Shown: positions 51,902 through 59,447 of the stretch, in pieces
Position numbering within the stretch: position 1 is the first letter of the stretch
Layout of the letters: every line of letters starts with the position of its first letter
Assembly (NCBI RefSeq): GCF_036884295.1
Contig: NZ_CP145608.1
Coordinates: 1,426,001-1,490,000 of the forward strand
DNA from: Brochothrix thermosphacta DSM 20171 = FSL F6-1036
GTDB taxonomy: Bacteria > Bacillota > Bacilli > Lactobacillales > Listeriaceae
Reading direction: 5' to 3'
Length of the DNA: 64,000 nt
The notes under the pieces: generated by a model
What the model was told of the DNA's origin: nothing
Database searches by the model: none
The model's input: the letters and a program-made list of their open reading frames with translations, nothing else
Translations under genes and position numbers: made by a program

Positions 51902-54607
51902 ATGACAACTAAAAAAGTTTATATTATTTCGCACAGCCACTGGGATCGCGAGTGGTACATGGCCTACGAACAACATCATATGCGTTTAGTCGCTTTGATG
52001 GATGACTTACTCCACCTCTTTAAGACAAATCCTGATTTCCACAGTTTTCATTTGGATGGTCAAACGATTGCGATTGACGATTATTTAGAAGTCCGCCCTG
52101 AAAAACGTGAAGAAGTCCAAGCAGCGATTACAGCAGGTAAGTTAAAAATCGGTCCGTTTTATATCTTACAAGATGATTTCTTAATCAGTAGCGAATCTAA
52201 TACCCGCAACATGTTGGTTGGCCTAGAAGAAAGTCGTAAATGGGGCGATCCTGTGATGCTTGGTTATTTCCCTGATACGTTTGGTAACATGGGACAAGCG
52301 CCTCAGATGATGAAAGAAGGCGGCATTGAAGCTGCTGCTTTCGGACGTGGTGTTAAACCCACTGGCTTTAACAACGTAGTCATTAACGATGAGAAATATA
52401 CGTCACAATTCTCTGAAATGTGGTGGGAAGGTGCTGATAAATCGAAAATTTTCAGTCTCCTCTTTGCTAACTGGTACAGCAATGGTAATGAAATCCCCGT
52501 GGAAAAAGAAGCAGCTCAAGCTTTCTGGAAAGAAAAATTAGCTGATGCGGAACAATTCACTTCAACCGATCATATCTTAATGATGAATGGTGTCGATCAC
52601 CAACCGGTACAAATGGATGTAACGGATGCCATCAAGGTTGCCAATGATTTATACGATGATTATGAATTCATCCACAGCAGCTTTGACGAATACTTAGAAG
52701 CTGTGATGAACGATGTGCCCGCTGATTTAAGCACCGTTTCAGGTGAGTTAACAAGCCAAGAAACAGATGGTTGGTACACACTGGCAAACACTGCCTCTGC
52801 TCGTATTTACCTCAAACAAAAAAATACGGATGTTCAACGCCAACTAGAAAATATCACAGAACCATTAGCAACGATGGCATTTGATGTGACTGGTGAATAC
52901 CCACACGATCAATTGCGTTATGCTTGGAAATTATTAATGCAAAACCACCCACATGATAGTATTTGTGGCTGTAGTGTGGATGAAGTCCACCGAGAAATGA
53001 TCACACGTTACGATAAAGCGTTAGAAGTTGGAAAATTCTTGGCAAGCGAAGCGGTTGAAAGTTTAACAGCATCCATCGATACCAGCCTCTTCCCAACTGA
53101 TAGCAAACCCTTTGTGGTCTTTAACACAGCAGGTAGTGCTAAAACGGGAACAATTGAAACTGAAATCGAATGGAAACGCCTACCATTTTCTCAAGGTGTG
53201 CCAGAAGAACTTTATGCGCAATTAAAGAATGAGACCTTGCCTGAATTGACAGTGATAGATGCAAAAGGACAAGCTGTTGCAGCTGAAATTTTATCGCATG
53301 AGGTTCGCTTCAACTACGACTTGCCTAAAGACGCGTTCCGCGTACCTTTCATGGCAATTTATGTCAAAGTTCGAGTTGTTGTGACGGATATGCCTGCTGT
53401 TTCTTGGGAAAGTTTAGCGTTAACAGTGGGTCAAAATACAACTTCTACTTTACCAACGATTGTATCAGAAGCCGACAATCGCTTAGAAAATGAATTCCTT
53501 CACGTTAAAGTTGAAAGCAATGGTCAATTAACTGTAACTGATAAGACAACAAGCATTACCTATCCAAACGTATTAACTTACGAAAATGTCGGTGATATTG
53601 CCAATGAATATATCTTTAAACAGCCTGAAGGCGACCAAGCGATTTATGCACATGACTTCCCTGCTACAACGACAGTCGCTATCAACACAACAAAAATCGG
53701 TGAAATTACGTTAACACAAACATTGATGATTCCCGTTTCAGCTGACGAAACATTGGCAGAGGAAATGAAAGCTGTTGTTGAAATGCGTCAACGTAAAGCA
53801 CAACGTAGCAAAGAACTAGCACCGTTTACATTAACAACGAAAATTCGTCTTGAACAAGGCAGTCGTCAATTGAAGTTCTCTACACACTTTGATAACCAAA
53901 TGAAAGATCATCGTTTGCGCGTGTTGTTCCCAACAAATATTACAACAGATAAACACTACGCTGAGAGTATTTTTGAAGTTGTTGAACGTCCAAACGGCGT
54001 GAGTGCTTCGTGGGAAAACCCAATGAATCCACAACATCAACATTCATTTGTTAACGTACAAGATGCCACACATGGTATGACTGTTTCAAACTATGGCTTA
54101 AATGAATATGAAATTCTAGCGGACAACACAACAATCGCTTTAACCTTACATCGTTCAGTCGGTGAGCTGGGTGACTGGGGTTACTTCCCAACACCTGAAG
54201 CACAATGTATGGGTGAACAAACCGTTGCTTTTGCCTTGGCGTTCCATGGTGCCGATGACCAAAATCGTACGTTCCATGACGGTCAAAACTTCCAAATTCC
54301 ATTTACAGTTGCTCAAACATCTGTACACAATGGTCGTTGGGCGCCTAAAGCTGCTTATTTAACGATTGATAGTTCTGCCTACGCATTGACTGCTTTAAAA
54401 CGTAAAGAACATCAAACAGAAATCGTGACACGTGGTTTCAACCTCTCAAATACAGCAGCCGCTCCACTTGAAATTAAAATTTCAGGTTACACACCGTCAC
54501 GTTGTACCTTGATTGAAACACCGCACGAAAAACCATTATCTGCTATACTTGAACCAGCTGAAATCAACAGCTTGCTTTGGACAAAATCAGCGTCGGTGAA
54601 CGACTAA
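51902..54607 (+). CDS. Alpha-mannosidase, GH38 family (ABC-linked)
   Basis: 901-aa retaining zinc-dependent alpha-mannosidase of the MngB/YbgG type. Zinc ligands sit in IISHSHWDREWYM (His11, Asp15 region), and the nucleophile is likely Asp125 in GYFPDTFGNMGQ. QNHPHDSICGCSVDEVHREM is the third conserved block. The C-terminal half is beta-rich. It is cytoplasmic. It lies 24 bp after GH125, with AAAGGAG. The substrate is probably alpha-1,3 or alpha-1,2 mannosides from N-glycans. Confidence 0.93.
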   Translation: MTTKKVYIISHSHWDREWYMAYEQHHMRLVALMDDLLHLFKTNPDFHSFHLDGQTIAIDDYLEVRPEKREEVQAAITAGKLKIGPFYILQDDFLISSESNTRNMLVGLEESRKWGDPVMLGYFPDTFGNMGQAPQMMKEGGIEAAAFGRGVKPTGFNNVVINDEKYTSQFSEMWWEGADKSKIFSLLFANWYSNGNEIPVEKEAAQAFWKEKLADAEQFTSTDHILMMNGVDHQPVQMDVTDAIKVANDLYDDYEFIHSSFDEYLEAVMNDVPADLSTVSGELTSQETDGWYTLANTASARIYLKQKNTDVQRQLENITEPLATMAFDVTGEYPHDQLRYAWKLLMQNHPHDSICGCSVDEVHREMITRYDKALEVGKFLASEAVESLTASIDTSLFPTDSKPFVVFNTAGSAKTGTIETEIEWKRLPFSQGVPEELYAQLKNETLPELTVIDAKGQAVAAEILSHEVRFNYDLPKDAFRVPFMAIYVKVRVVVTDMPAVSWESLALTVGQNTTSTLPTIVSEADNRLENEFLHVKVESNGQLTVTDKTTSITYPNVLTYENVGDIANEYIFKQPEGDQAIYAHDFPATTTVAINTTKIGEITLTQTLMIPVSADETLAEEMKAVVEMRQRKAQRSKELAPFTLTTKIRLEQGSRQLKFSTHFDNQMKDHRLRVLFPTNITTDKHYAESIFEVVERPNGVSASWENPMNPQHQHSFVNVQDATHGMTVSNYGLNEYEILADNTTIALTLHRSVGELGDWGYFPTPEAQCMGEQTVAFALAFHGADDQNRTFHDGQNFQIPFTVAQTSVHNGRWAPKAAYLTIDSSAYALTALKRKEHQTEIVTRGFNLSNTAAAPLEIKISGYTPSRCTLIETPHEKPLSAILEPAEINSLLWTKSASVND

Positions 54608-54620
54608 AGGAGAGAATGTT

Positions 54621-55481
54621 ATGTTACTTGGAGCAATTGAAGCTGGCGGCACTAAATTTGTCTGTGCCGTCTCAGATTTAGAGTTAAACATTGTCGAACG
54701 TATTTCACTACCCACGACAACACCTGAAGAAACACTTAATGCTGTGTATACTTTTTTTGATAACTACACGTTAAATGCACTTGCCATCGGATCATTTGGC
54801 CCGATTGATGTGAATAAAAAATCACCAACTTACGGTTATATCACATCAACACCCAAAACAGCTTGGAAAAAATTTAATTTGTTAGGTGCTCTAAAAGAAC
54901 GTTATAACCTTCCTATCGCCTTTACAACCGATGTTAATGCTGCTGCCTATGGCGAGCTAAAACACGGTGCTGCCAAAGGAAAAGAGAGTTGTATTTATTT
55001 AACAGTGGGAACCGGTATTGGTGGCGGTGTTGTGATTAACAACAAAGTGATTGAAGGCTTTAGCCACCCTGAAATGGGCCATTTAGTTGTTAAACGTCAT
55101 CCCGACGATCATTTTGATGGGGTATGTCCGTATCATGGCGATTGTTTAGAAGGCCTCGCAGCAGGCCCTGCCATTGAAGGACGTTTCCAACAAAAAGCAT
55201 TTGAACTACCAAATGATCATCCAGCATGGGATATCGAAGCCTTTTATCTTGCTCAAGCAGCAGTCAACTATACCTTAACACTCTCACCGGAAATCATTAT
55301 TTTTGGTGGAGGTGTCAGCAAGCAAGAACAGTTATACCCTAATATGCGTCAGTATTTTGCTGAATTGATGAATGGTTATTATGCAACACCTCCGTTAGAA
55401 GATTATCTCGTTTATTGTGACTTAGGTGACAACGCCGGGATTACAGGTACACTCTTATTAGCAAAAGAAGCCATTAAATAG
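54621..55481 (+). CDS. ROK-family sugar kinase (fructokinase/mannokinase)
   Basis: 286 aa. The phosphate loop EAGGTKF is at about 7-13, TDVNAAAYGELKHGAA at about 104-119 and LTVGTGIGGGVV at about 129-140. The zinc-binding stretch is HPEMGHL with CPYHGDCLEGLAAGPA. Sequence is close to GmuE-type enzymes. In this operon it probably phosphorylates mannose released by the mannosidases to mannose 6-phosphate. It is the last gene before a terminator. Confidence 0.9.
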   Translation: MLLGAIEAGGTKFVCAVSDLELNIVERISLPTTTPEETLNAVYTFFDNYTLNALAIGSFGPIDVNKKSPTYGYITSTPKTAWKKFNLLGALKERYNLPIAFTTDVNAAAYGELKHGAAKGKESCIYLTVGTGIGGGVVINNKVIEGFSHPEMGHLVVKRHPDDHFDGVCPYHGDCLEGLAAGPAIEGRFQQKAFELPNDHPAWDIEAFYLAQAAVNYTLTLSPEIIIFGGGVSKQEQLYPNMRQYFAELMNGYYATPPLEDYLVYCDLGDNAGITGTLLLAKEAIK

Positions 55482-55483
55482 TA

Positions 55484-55530
55484 AAAAAAGAAGCAACTCC
55501 GTTAATACGCCGGGAGTTGCTTTTTTGTAT
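55484..55530 (+). terminator. Terminator of the GH125-GH38-ROK operon
   Basis: AAGCAACTCC pairs with GGGAGTTGCTT around a 14-nt loop and is followed by six T residues. Confidence 0.9.
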
Positions 55531-55639
55531 TTTATTTAGCAGCCCTCAATTAAAGCAATTTCAAAATTGTTGAAACTGATTGACCACAATTAATCACTAG
55601 CATTCCAATCAAAAACTAGCATTGCAACAACGTATCCAT

Positions 55640-55938
55640 AAGGAAACGTTCGAGTAACAGGAAAAAGAACGCCAAGAACAACTGTTAATTGAAAAAGAAC
55701 AACAGAAAGCTACTCGAATAGCATGCTTCAACTCAAGTACCCTCGTTTAAAAGAATTACATTATAAATATGATATGACTAGATCAACTATATCGCTTAAA
55801 ATATCTTAACCAATTTCAATCTAAAAAAGCTTTTTATTCCGATCAAATTAGTGGATAGCGCGATGATTTTTCACTGGAATTGAATGCGCTTTTAACAAAT
55901 AATAAGACACATAATTTGTTCTCATATAAAGATATATA
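55640..55938 (+). pseudogene. Heavily decayed gene of unknown family
   Basis: Coding-like fragments lie in shifting frames. QEKERQEQLLIEKEQQKATRI is at about 55660-55720, then YPRLKELHYKYDMTRSTISL in the next frame. A third frame reads LNQFQSKKAFYSDQISG, then a stop, and RDDFSLELNALLTNN ends at 55938. No single frame is open. At least three lesions are needed to join them. I do not recognise the family. It could equally be chance coding-like sequence. Confidence 0.35.
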
Positions 55939-55940
55939 AA

Positions 55941-55972
55941 CAAAACAACCGCTCTCCTCTAAAAGAGCGGTC
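55941..55972 (-). terminator. Terminator after the deaminase relic
   Basis: On the minus strand ACCGCTCT pairs with AGAGCGGT, followed by a T-rich run. Confidence 0.8.
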
Positions 55973-55991
55973 GCTTTCATTATTCTTCAAA

Positions 55992-56345
55992 TTAATCCCA
56001 ATACCCTTGATGCACTGCGGCGACTTCATCTTCAATTTCTGTAAAAGGTCCTAGAACAACGATATCTTTTTGCCCTCTCGCTAAAACCTCACGACAGGGT
56101 AAATCAAATGTCGGATTTTGTTCCGCATCACCTGTTAACTCTAACAATCTTTTTTCAGTCATTGAGTATACAATCGTACCTACATTACTCCAATAAATCG
56201 CACAGGGTTTAGCTGTTGTGTACAAAGTACAGCTCGCTAAAAAAACTTACCGTATTGTTGTGATGCACGTTGCACTAATGTTGGTTCGGCATGTCCAGTA
56301 CAAATTGTTTGTGTTATTTCAATATTTTCTTGTTCTAAACTAATG
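55992..56345 (-). pseudogene. Nucleoside/cytidine deaminase family relic
   Basis: The C-terminal half of a COG0590-type deaminase. The zinc HAE motif (GHAEPTLVQRASQQYGKFF) is in one frame. The rest (SCTLYTTAKPCAIYW through LLELTGD, NPTFDLPCREV) is in another; one T added to the T7 run at 56239-56245 joins them. The family's PCxxCxGAIYW is reduced to PCAIYW, losing a zinc cysteine, and the N-terminal half is missing. Three separate lesions indicate a true pseudogene. It directly follows the nucleoside hydrolase gene. Confidence 0.7.
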
Positions 56346-56350
56346 TAATG

Positions 56351-57265
56351 TTAACATTTACGTAAACTTTCCATCAACCATTTTTTAAACAAGGTACTAT
56401 CGATATCAACACAAACTTTAGCATTCGGGGTTTTCCCCATACTCCCTGCTAGATCGACAACCGTTGCACCGGCAGTATACTCACCTTGCGTTTCAATCGC
56501 AACATAGGCATCAACCGTTTGGTATATTTCCGGTACGAGTAAATAAGCGATGGCACACGCATCATACATCGCCGAACCGTTCACTGCTTGTACATTACGA
56601 TAACGCTGTAAAATATGGTAAATCATTTCACCTGTCGCATTCATTTGTCTAATTTCTTCGCTATCACTAGCATAAACAAGTGCTTTTAGTCCAACATCTA
56701 ACGGCGCCATTACAATTGGCAGACCACTTTCGAACACAATACGTGCGGCTTCTGGGTCGACGACAATGTTAAATTCAGCTAAAATACCTTTATTTCCTCG
56801 GCCAAGTGCACCGCCCATCAACACGATTTCAGCTATTTTACTCGATACTTCTGGATGTGTACGTAATAATAAGGCGATATTAGTTAAAGGTCCAATCGCA
56901 ACAATGGTCAACGGCTCCTCCGCTTTACTCAATAGCTGATACATTGCTGTGACGGCATCCTCTTTCATTAATAAATGATCGGCTTGTTTTGGAAAGTCAT
57001 AACCGTCCATCCCTGTTTCACCATGCACTTCGCTCGCATCAACAGGCGCTCGTAAAAGTGGCTGTTTTGCACCTTTTGCTACCGGTATTTCCTTTTTAAA
57101 AAGCGCCAATAATTTCAAGGCATTATTTGTCACTTTACTCAAACTAACATTGCCTGCAACTGTTGTAATGAGCTTAACATCTAAGGCGTCAGATGCTGTT
57201 GCAATGGCAATCGCGATTGCATCATCAATCCCTGGGTCCGTATCAATAATAATTGGTCGTTTCAT
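56351..57265 (-). CDS. Inosine-uridine preferring nucleoside hydrolase
   Basis: 304 aa from ATG 57265 (AAAGGAGAG upstream; an ATG two codons earlier is too close). Calcium-binding signature DTDPGIDDAIAI (about 8-19). HGETGMDGYDFP (about 77-88), NIVVDPEAARIVF and the MYDACAIAYLL block with the last aspartate are all present. Releases the base from ribonucleosides in the cytoplasm. The deaminase relic downstream suggests a former nucleoside salvage pair. Confidence 0.92.
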   Translation of the reverse strand: MKRPIIIDTDPGIDDAIAIAIATASDALDVKLITTVAGNVSLSKVTNNALKLLALFKKEIPVAKGAKQPLLRAPVDASEVHGETGMDGYDFPKQADHLLMKEDAVTAMYQLLSKAEEPLTIVAIGPLTNIALLLRTHPEVSSKIAEIVLMGGALGRGNKGILAEFNIVVDPEAARIVFESGLPIVMAPLDVGLKALVYASDSEEIRQMNATGEMIYHILQRYRNVQAVNGSAMYDACAIAYLLVPEIYQTVDAYVAIETQGEYTAGATVVDLAGSMGKTPNAKVCVDIDSTLFKKWLMESLRKC

Positions 57266-57329
57266 CAACATCTCTCCTTTAACTTTATCATAAAAGACTT
57301 TACTTATCTGTTACCCTTAGTACAACACC

Positions 57330-57358
57330 ATCATAGCAACTAATGTAACCGCTGTCAA
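57330..57358 (-). promoter_or_regulatory. Promoter of the nucleoside hydrolase gene
   Basis: On the minus strand the -35 box TTGACA (57353-57358) and the -10 box TATGAT (57330-57335) are exactly 17 bp apart, nearly consensus. Confidence 0.85.
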
Positions 57359-57384
57359 AAACCACTTTACCTTAAACATAAACA

Positions 57385-57432
57385 AAACAAAAAACAGTTA
57401 CACACAAGAGATGTTCACTTGTTGTAACTGTT
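57385..57432 (-). terminator. Terminator of the exonuclease gene
   Basis: On the minus strand AACAGTTACAACAAG pairs with CTTGTGTGTAACTGTT around a short loop and ends in TTTTTTG. It overlaps the region just past the stop. Confidence 0.85.
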
Positions 57433-57437
57433 TCTGT

Positions 57438-58517
57438 TTAATTACCACAGGCCGTATCAACCAAGCGTTTTTGTGCTTGGAATTTACGCCAATCCGCTTC
57501 AACAATTTTCTCAGCGCGAATATCAGCTTGCAAGCGCGCTACTGTTTGGAAGTATTGATCCAGAATATAATCCCGATACGTCAAAACATCTGCCATATCT
57601 GCCAAGGTAACGCGGAAGTCACCCCAATCAGAAGCTGGTGCAACCATTGTGGGTGCTGAAGGGTACATTACTTGAAAAGCGTCAATATTCCCCCGCAAAC
57701 TAATAAAACGAGATTTCGAATTATAAGTAATGCGCGCAAATGGATAATAACCATCCAAACTGAGCGTTTTACTCACATGTTTCATCGCAAAAAAGCTGGC
57801 CATCCGTTGTCCCTGTAGAAACACATTAATACTTTGATATAAACGTAATTCATCTGTTTCAAACGTATCACTTTGCGGTGGTACTACTGGTTTAATGTTA
57901 GTACCTACAGTCCCGATTCGCTGTTTTTCAGGTGTTTTATGCCAACAGTTCATGTAGACTTTACCTGTTACAATACAATCCTCTAATGCGTCATGTGATT
58001 GATGTTCAAGACCTAAGTAATCCTTCAACGTTTCTAATTTATGATTCGGTGTATCAAAAAATTTCCGTGCTAATGGCACTGTATCAATTACTTCATAAAC
58101 AATTGATTCCAACCGTAAATCTTGCGATGTCGCCAGTAAAAATTTCATATCAAACGACGCATTGTGTGCCACAAGTACTTCACCGTTAATATAACTTAAA
58201 AATTCAGGCCAAACATCTTCGACTGCAGGTGCTTCTGCTAAAATATCATCCGTTATACCTGTGATACGTACAATCGTATCGGATAATGCTTCAAATGGAT
58301 TAATATAGCTACTATAGGTCGACACTTGCTCGCCGTTCGCATATTTTACAGCTCCAATTTGAATAATTTGATTACGATCCGCACTTAATCCTGTTGTTTC
58401 AAAATCAACCACTACAAAATTAGCAGGGAGCTTTGTTGGTTTTGCATAAGCTTTTGTTTTTGCTGTTGTACGCCCACGTTTTGCGCCAGACGCACGACGA
58501 TAATTGTATCCACTCAT
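57438..58517 (-). CDS. DnaQ-like 3'-5' exonuclease
   Basis: 359 aa. The exonuclease domain is at about 33-195, with Exo I VVDFETTGLS, Exo II VLVAHNASFDMKFL and Exo III SHDALEDCIVTGKVY (DEDDh type). The basic N-terminus has YRRASGAKRGRTTAKTK. The C-terminal 150 residues are not recognised and contain no helicase or BRCT signature. It is similar to stand-alone PolC/DnaQ-family exonucleases of Firmicutes, probably acting in repair or RNA/DNA trimming. Confidence 0.85.
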   Translation of the reverse strand: MSGYNYRRASGAKRGRTTAKTKAYAKPTKLPANFVVVDFETTGLSADRNQIIQIGAVKYANGEQVSTYSSYINPFEALSDTIVRITGITDDILAEAPAVEDVWPEFLSYINGEVLVAHNASFDMKFLLATSQDLRLESIVYEVIDTVPLARKFFDTPNHKLETLKDYLGLEHQSHDALEDCIVTGKVYMNCWHKTPEKQRIGTVGTNIKPVVPPQSDTFETDELRLYQSINVFLQGQRMASFFAMKHVSKTLSLDGYYPFARITYNSKSRFISLRGNIDAFQVMYPSAPTMVAPASDWGDFRVTLADMADVLTYRDYILDQYFQTVARLQADIRAEKIVEADWRKFQAQKRLVDTACGN

Positions 58518-58589
58518 TTTGTCACAGCCTTACTGTCAGATTTATGTCTCATTTTCTATTTTACACGAAAGTGATAACAATATCATCTG

Positions 58590-58904
58590 CTAAGAAATCA
58601 ATTTTAGACCTACTGTTGCAGCAATAATAAGTGTGATAAACAGAATACGTCTTACACTTTTAGCATCGCCAAAAAAGAACATGCCGACGATTGCCGAACC
58701 AGCTGTACCAATACTTGTCCATACTGCATAAGCTGTTCCCATTGGGATCGTGTTCATCGCATACGATAACAGCGCAAAACTTAAGGCAAAAGCAATAACT
58801 AATTCTACCATGTGCTTAATATTCTTTTTATTAACCCAACGGTTAATACTTGCCACACCGACTACTTCAAAACATCCACCAATAATTAATATTATCCAAG
58901 CCAT
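58590..58904 (-). CDS. ykkD: SMR-family guanidinium exporter subunit, YkkD-like
   Basis: 104 aa with four hydrophobic helices. The conserved glutamate is Glu13 in GGCFEVVGVASINRW. MNTIPMGTAYAVWTSIGTAGSAIVGM matches the YkkD type closely. Works as a heterodimer with the upstream YkkC-like subunit. It lies 18 bp downstream of its partner and behind a guanidine riboswitch. Confidence 0.92.
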   Translation of the reverse strand: MAWIILIIGGCFEVVGVASINRWVNKKNIKHMVELVIAFALSFALLSYAMNTIPMGTAYAVWTSIGTAGSAIVGMFFFGDAKSVRRILFITLIIAATVGLKLIS

Positions 58905-58922
58905 TTCAGTAACACATCCTTC

Positions 58923-59243
58923 CTATTTTTCTGTTGATGTTAATTTCAATCCCACAACACCTGTCATTAATATCACTAATAGTCCTGCTTTTAATACTGT
59001 CATTGGTTCTCCGAAAAAAAAGACACTCGATAAAACGGTCCCTAATGTTCCTAATCCAACAAACAATGCATATGATGTACTGACAGCATTGGTCTCGCTA
59101 ACTTTAATTAAGAGTCCGAATGAAACGGCAATACAAACAACGGTCAATCCCCACTCCAATACGTTGGTAGAATGTTTTAGACCAATGACCCAACCCACTT
59201 CTGCTAAACTTGCTAGCACAATTAATAACGTACTTTTACTCAT
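58923..59243 (-). CDS. ykkC: SMR-family guanidinium exporter subunit, YkkC-like
   Basis: 106 aa with four hydrophobic helices. Glu15 in LASLAEVGWVIGLKHS is the substrate/proton site. YALFVGLGTLGTVLSSVFFFGEP is the third-helix region. With its YkkD-like partner it exports guanidinium in exchange for protons. The ATG follows GAGGAGGCG. The aptamer upstream gives direct support for the substrate. Confidence 0.92.
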   Translation of the reverse strand: MSKSTLLIVLASLAEVGWVIGLKHSTNVLEWGLTVVCIAVSFGLLIKVSETNAVSTSYALFVGLGTLGTVLSSVFFFGEPMTVLKAGLLVILMTGVVGLKLTSTEK

Positions 59244-59265
59244 GGCTTAACGCCTCCTCTATCAA

Positions 59266-59307
59266 AATAAAAAACCTAAGAAAAACGAAAATTCGTTTCT
59301 CCCAGGC
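59266..59307 (-). terminator. Expression-platform terminator of the guanidine riboswitch
   Basis: On the minus strand CCT-GGGAGAAACG pairs with CGTTTTTCTT-AGG around AATTTT and is followed by TTTTTT. Its 5' arm is the last part of the aptamer, so guanidine binding would prevent it forming. Confidence 0.85.
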
Positions 59308-59389
59308 TTTTGTCCTTCCGTGTCACACCCATAGCGGCTGCGCATTTCTCTCGGACCAGGCCAACAGTAAACTGTCGCGGAACCCTAGA
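59296..59389 (-). ncRNA. Guanidine-I (ykkC) riboswitch aptamer
   Basis: On the minus strand the conserved blocks appear in order: CTAGGGTTCCG, GGCCTGGTCCGAGAG, ACACGGAAGGACAAAAGCC and GGGAGA. These are the hallmarks of the ykkC class. It lies between a promoter and the YkkC-like gene. Confidence 0.95.
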
Positions 59390-59417
59390 AATGTTTTCGT
59401 ATTTAATTAGTCATTTA

Positions 59418-59446
59418 ACTATAGCACAGTTTAAAATAACAAACAA
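59418..59446 (-). promoter_or_regulatory. Promoter of the guanidine exporter operon
   Basis: On the minus strand the -35 box TTGTTT (59441-59446) and the -10 box TATAGT (59418-59423) are 17 bp apart, about 30 bp before the aptamer. Confidence 0.7.
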
Positions 59447-59447
59447 A

